Source: Larix kaempferi
Taxonomy: Eukaryota; Streptophyta; Pinopsida; Pinales; Pinaceae
Reading direction: 5' to 3'
Length of the DNA: 64,000 nt
Assembly: GCA_027924585.1 (NCBI GenBank)
Contig: BSBM01001387.1
Coordinates: 2,014,316-2,078,315 of the forward strand
The position numbers were made by a program, and so were the translations under genes. This document shows, piece by piece, positions 9,878 to 20,281 of the stretch. Under the pieces are notes generated by a model. It worked only from the letters and a program-made list of their open reading frames with translations, was not told the DNA's origin and ran no database searches. How positions within the stretch are numbered: the first letter of the stretch is position 1; each line of letters opens with the position of its first letter.

Positions 9878-11854
9878 AGCGATACTGAAGAAGCTATAGT
9901 TACTGATTCTAAAGACAGAGAACCAAGTCCAGAAAGATAGCTAATCCAAATTAACAAAGCACCAAGTTTTGATTGTGGAAATAACCCACCCACACCTCCA
10001 TAAAATTCTTAGAATAATACACCAGTAGACATGGCACACACAACAGCACACCTTCCATTCTACGAAGGAGACGAAGACCCAAGAAGACATTGGTTTGTGT
10101 GCGAAGCAATATGGAAAGCCAATCAAATTACCAATGAAGAAAGACAGATTGCTCAATTTGTTGGTTTGTTAAGAAAAATAGCACTGACATGGTACATGGG
10201 GTACGTAGAAAAATCACCATATGCAACAAAAGCACAAATCAAACAAAGCTTTTTGGCCTTCTTTATGATTGAAGATGCGACATACCTGGCGGCAAAACGA
10301 CTTAAGACGACAGTCCAAAAGCCGACAGAAACTGTCAAAGAATACGACAAGAGGTTTAAAGACCTCCTGAGCAAATCAGACTATGAAATCGAAGAAAAAC
10401 TATTAATCAAATGGTTTATTGCTGGTTTAATCAATAAAATTAGAATACATGTCCGTCAACAAAATGTTAACACATATGCAGATGCACTAAGAGTAGCAGT
10501 AGAAATCGAAATGGATGACGAATACCCTTTAGTATCCATGGATAGACACGTCGAAGAACGCCTTGAAAGTATGGAACAAGCTATCAGAAATATGACGCTA
10601 AAAGGACCAGAACTATGGTGTACAACTTGTCGAACTTCAGGACATACCAAAGATTCTTGTCAAATTGAGGATCGACGACAAGAAGTGAAACTCATTCAAT
10701 CCAGATGTTTCTGCAATCTATGCAAAGAGTATGATTCACATACCACAAATGATTGTCCATACAATCTAAAAAATAAGAAGGCAATATGGTGTCAAATTTG
10801 TGAATTGAATACACATACAACTGAAGAATGTCACCTGAACCTGAAAAATCGACAAAATTATCATGCAGTATACCAGACAAATTATGTCGAATGGAACCAA
10901 GACAGAAATCCATCAAATGACAGATTTGAGAGAAATGATAGAAGAATTAACCGGTACAATCGAAACAGGAATGACAGATACCCAAGATATAATGATCGAC
11001 AGTACGATCAATGATATGACGACTACAATAGACACAGGGGATACCAAAATCGTGGCCGTGGCAGTGGAGGTTGAGGCATTCGATCTGGTCGACCTGGTGC
11101 ATGTTTTACATGTTTCAGCGAGAATCATCGGCATGTAGAATGCCCTTATAAGGAAAGAACTGATCTTAAATTTTGTACAAAGTGTGGGGTAGGTGATCAC
11201 TATTTAGAGGATTTCCCTACCATGATTGAGAAAATAAATAATAAAAATAATGTTCATGTTTTATCTTGTATTCAAAAAAATGATGTGCTTCGTACAAAAA
11301 ACTTGCAAATTGTAACAAGACAAGGCACTCACATTGGTCAAGATAAAACTCAGATAACTAGAATTGTCAATAAGGTGGATTATCCAAATCCTATAAAACA
11401 AAAATCTATGTACAAAGATGCATCCGACATATTTCATGACTTAGCAACACATGAAGATGTTCTCAATGAATTCCTCAAATTAATTTCAAATGAAGAAGCT
11501 ATAGGAAAAATGATTGATCTATTGCATAAATTAAAATAGGTCGAGCAAAGACAAACTAAACACATTTGCCGACTAAAACAAAAAGAGAAAAACGATGCCG
11601 ACCCATTAGTCAATCTCGACATAAATGGATATCATGTACGACAAGTCGTACTAGATTTTGGATCCCAAGTGAATATCATGACTCGTGATACCTGGGACAA
11701 ACTCGGTCGACCTCAACTACATGAATTAGGCATATACTTAAAGCTCGCAGATCAAGGATTAATTGAGCTGATTGGAGTATGGAAAGGAGTCCAAACTTCC
11801 ATTAAAGGTATCACAATGACAGTAGATTTCGAAATCATCACCCCCAAAAGATGA
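9878..11854 (+). pseudogene. Element A Gag and protease
   Basis: This is one continuous frame. The best start is the ATG at 10031; the frame is open in part upstream but holds stops near 9941, 10004 and 10013. Gag has the retrotransposon capsid core (region of LLRKIALTWYMGYV, then PTETVKEYDKRF). Zinc knuckles of the CX2CX4HX4C type follow at about 10619-10660, 10708-10752 (one residue longer), 10789-10830 and 11101-11142. A fifth at about 11177-11218 has lost its last cysteine to phenylalanine. Stops interrupt at 11012 (TGA), about 11072 (TGA) and 11537 (TAG). The protease follows at about 11600-11854 with VVLDFGSQVNIM: the active-site triad is DFG rather than DSG or DTG (Asp at 11654). A frameshift in the C/A run near 11848 moves the rest into another frame. 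Confidence 0.85.
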
Positions 11855-12164
11855 TGCAAGCTCATTTCCTGCATTGGTCGGTCGACCATGGGTACGAAAG
11901 ATGAAGGCCTCAATTTCCTTAGATAAAAGTCGTATCAAGTTGAAAGCCAATGGTCAGAAGGTTATCGTACCAATCTTCCCATCTCAGAGAGAACCTTGGT
12001 TAGAACCTACAGAAGTTGATAATGATGTCCAACAACTTTACCGGATAGACAATAATGAAGATCGCATTGAGCCAAAAACCCAAGGAGAACTTCACCTCGG
12101 AGATCCTATCTCGCTCAGATACAATTCCGATGCAAAACTCTATGACTGGAAAATAGAATTATGA
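11855..12164 (+). pseudogene. Element A protease C-terminal part (frameshifted)
   Basis: This continues the protease after the frameshift at the CCCCCAAAA run, with GRPWVRKMKASISLDKSRIK, the usual second conserved block of plant retropepsins. It stops at 12164. Confidence 0.6.
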
Positions 12165-12239
12165 TTTGCATGCAAAAGAATGTTGGACTGTGGAAGCCAT
12201 CTCAAGGAACCAAATAAAGAAGTGTCTCTCAGTATCTTA

Positions 12240-13072
12240 CACATCGAAGATTTTCGAAGGAAACATGCGAGCATATCCAACACTTGTTCCAGAAAAAAAA
12301 TGTACAACACGGAAGCTCGACATTAAGATATAAAGAATGTGATTCACCTGATGTTCATGTTGAACAGGTATCAAAACATGTCAGAGAGCAAGGCCGACTA
12401 CAAATTTTGGTAGAGACATTTACTGGTCAAGCTACGAGATGGTGGGACACTCATCAGTCGAAACTCCAAAATTGGAATACCGCATCAGCATATTTCATAG
12501 AAAGGTTTGTAGGAAGAAAATTGACAACTCAGGCTAACATTCCCTTGTTTACACAAGGACAAAACCCTAAAGCTCACATTGACTGTTGCGAAAAAGAATG
12601 GAGAAAATTAGGCTATAAAGATGAAATAAAATGGCCTCACCTCTTCCCCAGAACACTTGATGATCTACCTAACAAATGGTACAAGATGGAAGAAGCAAGA
12701 GGAGAAACTTTCTTTTGGAAAGACTTAAAATAAAATTTTATTAAGGATTTTCAGTTTTCTCCACAGGATGAGAGAATGGTCGAAGAAAGAAAAAGCATCA
12801 AAGAATTTATGCATCCAACTGAAACTTTAACACTTGGAGACAAACATAAGATTATGCACCCACCTAACACCTGCTACAATATAAAGTCGACAGAAAAACA
12901 ACATTCAACAAGACTGAGTCTAGAAATGGAGATGTCAGTAGGAAAAAATTTTCAATGGAGAAAGGATCATCCCAATGTGTCGAAGCCCGTAAGAACAATC
13001 TTAAGCACAAAGATTGTAGAAAAAGACGAACCCGAAAGGTTATCAGAAAAAGACTTTCCACCAACTTTCACA
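12240..13072 (+). pseudogene. Element A second Gag-like domain between protease and RT
   Basis: The frame opens near 12240 and runs to 12733, then after a TAA continues in the same frame to 13072. It contains FTGQATRWWDTHQSKLQNW followed by SAYFIERFVG and IDCCEKEWRKLGY. This is the pattern of a retrotransposon Gag capsid domain (PF03732-like: a WW/W core, then a spaced F..RF). No zinc knuckle follows. The place is odd, since Gag normally stands only at the N-terminus and a complete Gag is already encoded upstream. Possible explanations are an ancestral duplication within this lineage, capture from another element, or a nested insertion whose ends have decayed. I see no LTR around it. Confidence 0.6.
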
Positions 13073-13280
13073 TAAATCAAAGAAGGTGAAAGACAAATAA
13101 GTAACAGTCATGCACCAGAATGGATGGATGCGAAGATTAAAACAAAGGAATTAGATATTTCAAATGATGAACGACTGAAAAATGGAAAATATTGGCGATT
13201 ACTGGAATGAGGGACAAACAGCAGAAATCTCTAGTATCCTCAAATAATTTCAAGACATTTTCGCTTGAGACTATAGAGAC

Positions 13281-14815
13281 TTGAAAGGACTTGTAAAGGA
13301 AACGGGCGAGATGAAAATTGATATTAAACCTGACGCCAGACCCATAAAGAAAAGGCCCTACAAACTTGCTCACAAATATAAGGATATTGTCAAAAAAGAG
13401 ATCGATAGCATGCTTGCTGCAGGAATCATATATCCTATAGACCAGTCAGAGTGGGCAAGACCAATGGTCGTTCAACCAAAAAAACAAGATCCGACACAAC
13501 TGAGAATCTGTGTCGACTTTCGGGAGCTGAATAAGGTAACACCAACAGATCCCTTCCCTACCCCTTTTGGCAGATGAAATTATTAATGAAGTTGCAGGGC
13601 ATGAGTGTTACTCTTTCACGGATGGATTCTTGGGGTACAGCCAAGTACCTATAGCAAAAGAAGATCAGAAAAAGACAACATTCATGTGTGAATTTGGGTC
13701 ATTCACGTATAAAGTTATGCCTTTTGGTTTGAAGAACGCACCTGCGGTCTTCTCAAGAATTGTCGTCAAAGCATTTCAAGAATACATTCACAAAACCATG
13801 GCTGTATACTTTGATGATTGGACAATTTATACAATGCTGAAAGCTCACTGCCAGTAGCTCCGACTAATGTTGGAAAGATGTCGACAGATACAATTGTCCC
13901 TGAACATTAAAAAGTGTATCTTTGCAACACCTATAGGCATATTACTTGGCCATGTAGTTTGCAAAGAAGGAATCAAGGTCAATTACGCGAAGATCAAAAT
14001 TATCCTCGACCTAAAGCCTCCAATTAATCCGAAACAAGTACGAATCCTATTGGGTCATACCGGATATTACAGTAAGTTTACACTATTCCGATATGACTTA
14101 TCCTCTCGAGGAATTGCTAAAAGATGATCGAGATTATAGGTGGACGGAGGAATGCGACATTTCATTCAACACATTGAAAAGAAAAATGGTCGAAGCACCG
14201 ATCCTCTGATTTCTGGATTGGTCAAATAAATTTCATGTACATATTGATGCATTTGGAATAGCAGTGGAAGCCATTCTAACACAACCCGGAGAAGATGACA
14301 TGGATTATCCTAATGCATTTAGCAGTCGGAAATTCAATAAAGCTGAAAGAAATTATTCTATGACCGAAAGAGAAGCATTAGGTATGGTATTTTCCCTTCA
14401 GAAATACCATCATTATTTATTGGCTAATCCCTTTGTATTTTATACAAATCACCAAGCTTTAAAATACTTAGTCAATAAACCATTGCATCAAAGGAGACTA
14501 TGTCGTTGGTTATTACTGTTTCAAGAATTTGAATTCGAAGCAATCATTCGACCTGGAAAAGCTAATGTCGGACTAGACCGTCTATCGAGAATCTACACAG
14601 GAGAAGAACTGACAGGAGTTGAAGACAACTTACCGGACGCACACTTGTTTCGCATTGAAGCAGTACCTTCAAAACTTACGGAAATTGCACAATTTCTTGA
14701 AAATGGGCAAGCTCCTGAGGGAATGAATGAGAAAAAGAGGAAGATATTAGCAATGAAAGCATCCCCCTATACTTTGATCAATGAATGGATTCCTCTACAA
14801 ACTTGGCTTGGATGA
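13281..14815 (+). pseudogene. Element A reverse transcriptase and RNase H
   Basis: The RT opens with KIDIKPDARPIKKRPYKL and IDQSEWARPMVV, continues with FTDGFLGYSQVPIA and MPFGLKNAP, and carries catalytic YFDDW (Asp-Asp at 13813-13818). A one-base shift near 13565, a TAG at 13855-13857 and a further shift near 14085 break it. The RNase H part (14264-14815) has HVHIDAFGIAVEAIL, where the usual serine after DA is phenylalanine, then MTEREALGMVFSLQ and TNHQALKYLV. The order RT then RNase H then integrase is that of Ty3. The motifs match the fragment at 1-1615. Confidence 0.9.
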
Positions 14816-15929
14816 TATATTATGCCGATGTGCACTTGAGAATGAACAACACGATATACTTACAGAAGCCCATGCTGGACTAGCAGGAGGACATTATCAC
14901 ACAGACATAACAGCTAGAAAAATCCTGCAGGCGGGACTTTGGTGGTTGACAGTTCATAAAGACTGTCGAGAATTTGTATCTAAGTGTGATAAATGTCAGC
15001 GCATGGGCCGACCACTACCAAGAATAGAAATGCCATTGGTCCCAATTAACCCTAGCTGAAAATTTGAAATTTGGGCTATCGATTTTATTGGACCATTTCC
15101 AGTAGTGGGGAGATGAACAGGTGCTCAGTATATTATTACTGTTGTCAAATACATTACCAAGTGGGCAGAAATAGAACCAGTCGAAACATGTTCAAGTGAA
15201 GTTGTCGCTATATTTATTTATGAAAACATCATAACGCGTTTTGGATGCCCCAAAACATTGATAAGTGACCAAGGTACACACTTTGTATATAAAACTATTG
15301 AAGCATTGACTAAGGAATTTGCAGTTGATCATAGAATAAGCACAGCATATCATCCTCAGTCGAACGGCACAGTAGAATCGTTCAATAAAACACTTACAAA
15401 AGGAATAACGAAAATTTGCAACATAGAGAAAGATTACTGGGACAATAAAGTACCTGCTATCCTCTAGGCATATAGAATAGCATATAAGGGAACGATAGGA
15501 TAGAAACCATTCTCACTTGTCTATGGGAAAGAGGCTGTCATCTCGTTACATTTTCGACGACAAGCACCGACCATTGCAACAACTCTACATATCGACATCG
15601 AAGATACTCGACATGAACGGCTACTACAGCTGTCGAAGCTGGATGAAAGTCAACAGTTGGCAATAGAACATCAAAGAGTGCAAAAACAACAACAAAAAGC
15701 ATGGCATGATAGAAATCTCAAACAAAAAAATCTGTCAGTTGGAGATTTAGCACTCCTCTATAATAGCCGAGTAAAAGGGAAGCCAAAGAAGTTGCATACA
15801 GAATGGATGGGACCCTATATCATCGAAATGTTAAATTATAATGGCTCAGTCCGATTGAAAACATTACAAGGAACTATTTTCAAGAAAGCGGTAAATGGTG
15901 GCACCTCACTTAAAAGGTATAAATCATGA
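14781..15929 (+). pseudogene. Element A integrase
   Basis: One frame is interrupted by stops at about 15057, 15112, 15465 and 15502. The N-terminal zinc-binding HHCC motif spans AHAGLAGGHYH to CDKCQRMG. The catalytic core shows the first Asp in EIWAIDFIGPF (near 15078), the second in LISDQGTHF (near 15262) and the Glu in GTVESFNKTL (near 15373). The C-terminal SH3-like part contains VGDLALLYNSRVKGK and WMGPYIIE. There is no chromodomain. A 17-base poly(A) run (15937-15953) and about 260 bp without a gene follow before the accessory ORFs. Confidence 0.9.
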
Positions 15930-16214
15930 ATATTCTAAAAAAAAAAAAAAAAACCGGTTAGAAATAATCGAATGATACTACTATAAGCAATCAAGCAAAT
16001 ATGGCAAAACACGTCAAAAGAAGAAATGACGAGAGAATGGCAGAAGAAGGATGGAAAACACAGAGAAAGAAGTCTGACGCACAACCATTGATATTATAGG
16101 CACCAACAAGAACATTGACGGTTTATAGAAGAAAATCTAGCATGGCAGAAGCATTGGAGCTCGGACCGACCAAACCTAATTAGAGAAGCTCGTTGACATA
16201 ACACAACGAATGAG

Positions 16215-17787
16215 GTGTCGCAGCGCCATGATGAAAAAGCAATAAAGGCTAAAGATACCTGCGACGCGAAAAGTAATGCATCTGACGAAGTGCCGATATT
16301 CGACCAGTCTAATTTAATATCCCTATCAAATCAACCATTAATACAGGCCTCTACGTCTCATTCACCCGTGCCGAGTAACTCCATCATAAATCCGGAACTC
16401 AAGGATTCTTGGTTACTCTTTTGCCGAGAACTTGAACTCCAAGAAACAAAATTCCCTGACTCCACTGAAGCCAATTTCACAATCTTGAACCCTGAATCCA
16501 CCATGACTCCAAGAAAAACTTTAACAGCTAGCAAAGATGCCGCAACGAGAGTTAGAGAACTGGAGAAAGAACAAACACCACTGGAAACTAGACTCCAATT
16601 GATTTGGAATGCAAAGGCATCAGAACCCACCTGCAAGAAAGCATGGATGAACGTTGAAGATTGGGGGAAGGAGTCAAATGGTCACTGGAGACAGGAAGCA
16701 CGACGTTTGCAGATAGCCACAATTCTGCATTACCTGAAAGCACCTTTATTGGATAATTTTGGAGGATTGAAAGAAGTCATTGCACAATTCATCGTTAGCA
16801 ACAAGTTCAGGTGCAGACTTGATTGATGAGTTTGTTGATTCTCCTGCTGGAAAGAATTCACGAGGTATAGTCGTGAGCGAGATTGTTTTTGGCAATTACA
16901 AAACCGCCGCCAAGATTGTGTCACATGCACTTTCACGGACAGGCAGGGGATCAGACTTGAAGACCGAAATGCTGGAAGCTGTCAAGAATATGTCTATGAA
17001 CGACAAGGTATACAACTGGGCAGATTACCTGGCCGACATTCTCAAATATACATGCCATAATTTACAGGAGGAGGGAGCTACCATCCACTACCCATCTATA
17101 CTTATTTGGATTTCTATGACCCACCTTCTATCGAAAGGAAACAAGGATTTTTCCAAAGACCGACTCATCCTTATGGAAAATTTCCGCTGCTTTGCACTGG
17201 GAGCAAGCCGATATGGACCTACAACAGTCAAACTTTGGCTTGAAGCATGGTTTATTGACCTTAAAGCAATAGAAACAAGATGGAGGGTACCACAGAACGT
17301 CCGTCGAAGCCTTCCCTTGACAGCACACATCCAACTATCTTTGGATGACATAGCAGTATGGTACATGGAAGGAGCAGCAGGTCCAGTAGAGCGGCTCGAC
17401 TATTACCCTTCAGTAAGCGAAATCTTCATAGAGTTAAGCCACCAATCTAACGAAGTATTACCCATCCTGGCACAAGCAAGGAAAACCAATTTCAAATATG
17501 TTGAGCCTCTATCTGATATGGAACAAGAAGAAGCATATGAAAGTCGGTTGTACATGAACACTTTCAACTATCAACCCGAGTCGACACCTATCCCTAAGGT
17601 GTTAGCACTTACCCAGACTCCGCACAAAGAATCAGCAGAGGCTAGAGAGCAGTTGAACAACGACACGGAGTCCAACAATCTAGAACATCTTTTGACAGAC
17701 GATAATATCCAGAAGGTAGTAGCTAAAATTGTCACAGCCCGACAGAACCGAGTAATATTGACCAAGGGAAAGGGAAAAGATAAGTAA
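16215..17787 (+). pseudogene. Element A accessory ORF with PMD-like organisation
   Basis: Two overlapping open stretches (16215-16826 and 16780-17787) appear to be one protein split by a frameshift near 16800. After a low-complexity N-terminus, TRLQLIWNAKAS resembles the ARDLQLIWSKMVS of the PMD protein at 8653-9527. Then RRLQIATILHYLKAPLLDNF stands where the PMD protein has a similar leucine-rich helix. KVYNWADYLADILKYTC and IHYPSILIWISMTHLL parallel its TVFNWCDAVLSNMKE and FGYGSILVTFFLERVPLL in order and spacing. I infer a divergent PMD-related fold carried downstream of integrase. The C-terminus is charged and ends KGKGKDK. If the frameshift is real the protein is not made whole. Confidence 0.55.
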
Positions 17788-17830
17788 CATTTCAAGAATC
17801 ATCGGTAGCAGATGGGATCGAGCTATATGA

Positions 17831-18886
17831 CGCTACTACCCAAATCCTGAAGATGCATCCAAGAACAAACTTCCAGTCGAAGATCAATTCAGAAAATTCT
17901 TAGAAACAGATAAGTATCCATCTTCCCAAATTATTGTTAAAAAACCCAAAATTTCAGTCGAACCTGATATCGACCTAACTATCCAGTCCCCTCCCCATTC
18001 CCCAGCTGCAGTAGAAGAAGAAAGCAGTCTATTAGCATTACCTACTCCTCCTATCAGAATAGACACCGCTTTGAATACATTCATTGTAAACATTCCGATA
18101 TTTTGTCCCAACAGGCGTGACATGGTCATCCAAAAACCAGTTTTTTCCTCTTTGTCTACTGTCCCAGTTAATTTAGCTCCCCCCGACACCATTCAAACCG
18201 AAAGTTTACCTTTGCCATCATCCATTCCAGAAATTGTCGGTCACATGAAAACTCATCTTATCAGAAATCTTGACCCATCAGATCTAGTATATGCACAACA
18301 AACAGGTGTCTATACCCCTCTTCTAGTCAATTCACCTCCACAACAAATGAATCCATCTCAAGCAAATACCGTTCGAAAGTAAAATCCCCAAGTTATCAAT
18401 ACCCAGGTCGAGTCCACAATCAAATCTAGTCTAGTTAGTTTGGATCCGCTCAACAGTACCATTTCATCGAGTCCAATTCCAACATCCGTCGACCTACCAT
18501 CACTCCTGGTAAACCAGTTGAGTTCCCCTGTCGACGGAACCAAGTCTAGTCCACTTACACAACAACACAACAAAGAAGAAACCACGAGAGAAGCAGATAA
18601 ATCCACTTCTACTCTAACCAAGGAAGCAGTTGCAACTCACGAAACTGCAATAGACATGACAAGACCATCAAAGCACACAAATACTCCAGATATCAGTACA
18701 AGCAATATAGAAATCTCCAGCACACCAACAACAAATCCCCCAATTGCTGAAGTAGCAAAACATGAAAGTACAATCATCACAACAGCAGTACCCAGTACAC
18801 AAAGTCAAGAAAAACAGGTTGTTTTCAGCACACAAGCAGTCATCAACAGGAACCCAGCAACAGAAGGAAAAGATAAGGACCCATAA
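17831..18886 (+). pseudogene. Element A terminal Pro/Ser/Thr-rich ORF
   Basis: One frame is open from 17831 to 18886 except for a TAA at 18380-18382. The product is low-complexity and rich in proline, serine and threonine (for example SPPHSPAAVEEE and SSTPTTNPP), with no domain I recognise. It may be the disordered tail of the preceding accessory protein, reached by a frame change near 17787. The final stop TAA (18884-18886) touches the first satellite bases. Confidence 0.45.
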
Positions 18887-20281
18887 TCGAGTTTCGGGTT
18901 TGACCAACTTCTCGGAATTGAAATTTGAGAATAGATTTGGATTTCCCATTGGTAGACATGCGGGAATGCCAATTTTTGTTACGTTACCAGCTATTTTCTC
19001 ACCCTTTAAGACTAAGTCTAGCGAAAACACACGGTCGAGTTTTGGGTTTGACAAACTTCTCAGAATTGAAATTTGAGAATAGATTTGGATTTCCCATTGG
19101 TAGACAAGCGCGCACGTGAATTTTCGTGACGTTTCGAGCTATTTTCTCCCCCTTTAAGCCCAAGTCTAGCGAAAACGCACGGTCGAGTTTCGATTTTGAC
19201 CCACTTCTCGGAATATAAAATTGAGCTTAGATTTGGATGTCCCATTGGTAGACAAAAGCGCACACCAACTTTTGTTACGTTACCAGCTATTTTCTCACCC
19301 TTTAAGCCCAAGTCTAGCGAAAACACACGGTCGAGTTTCGGGTTTGACCAACTTCTCGGAATTGAAATTTGAGAATAGTTTTGGACTTCCCATTGGTAGA
19401 CAAGTGCGCACGCCAACTTTCGTGACATTCCGAGCTATTTTTTTCCCCCTTAATCCCATGTCTAATGAAAACGCATGATTGAGTTTTGACTTTGACAAAC
19501 TTCTCGGAATTTAAAATTGAGCATAGATTTGGATATCCCATTGGTAGACAAGTGTGCACACCAACTTTCGTTACGTTACGAGCTATTTTCTCACCCTTTA
19601 AGCCCAAGTTTAGCGAAAACACACGTTCGCGTTTCGGCTTTGACGAACTTCTCGGGATTGAATTTTGACAATAGATTTGGATGTCCCGTTGGTAGATAAG
19701 CGTGCATGCCAACTTTTGTGACTTTCCAAGCTATATACGCCCCCTTTAAGTCCATGTCTAGCGAAAACGCACAGTCGAGTTATGGGTTTGACCAACTTCT
19801 CAGAATTGAAATTTGAGAATAGATTTGGATTTCCCATTGGTAGACAAGCGCGCATGTCAATGTTCGTGACGTTCCGAGCTATTTTCTCCCCCTTTAAGCC
19901 CAAGTCTAGCGAAAACGCATGGTCGAGTTTTGACTTTGACCCACTTCTCGGAATTGAAAATTTGCTTAGATTTGGATGTCCCATTGGTAGAAAAAAGTGC
20001 ACACCAACTTTTGTTCCGGACACACGCCAAATTTCATGACGTTCCAAGCTATTTTCTCCCCCTTTAAGCCCAAGTCTAGCGAAAATGCACGGTCACGTTC
20101 TGGATTTGACCTACTTCTCGGAATTGAAATTTGAGAATAATTTTGGATGCCCCATTGGTAGACAATCGTGCACAACTACTTTTGTGATGTTCCAAGCTAT
20201 TTTGTCACCCTTTAAGCCCAACTCTAGCGAAAACGCATGGTCGAGTTTCGACGTTGACCCACTTCTCAGAATTGAAAATTA

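Larger units (their letters stand above)
3583..18886 (+). mobile_element. Element A: Ty3/gypsy retrotransposon with upstream and downstream accessory ORFs
   Basis: This decayed plus-strand element reads: putative 5' LTR (3583-3928), upstream ORF region (about 3979-5240), Gag and protease (9878-12164), second Gag-like domain (12240-13072), RT and RNase H (13281-14815), integrase (14781-15929) and accessory ORFs (16215-18886). Element B sits inside it between 5261 and 9873. The reading frame at 5040-5261 matches the Gag frame that resumes at 9873, which ties the two halves together. No 3' LTR is present, because the satellite starts directly after the last stop codon. It is a non-chromovirus: the integrase is not followed by a chromodomain. 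The coding region carries many stops and at least four frameshifts, so it is inactive. Confidence 0.75.

Noticed and set aside
9586-9993. Minus-strand frame of 135 codons over the PMD third exon and element junction
   Set aside because: It is antisense to the spliced PMD exon and shares sequence with the LTR only because of the 105-bp repeat.
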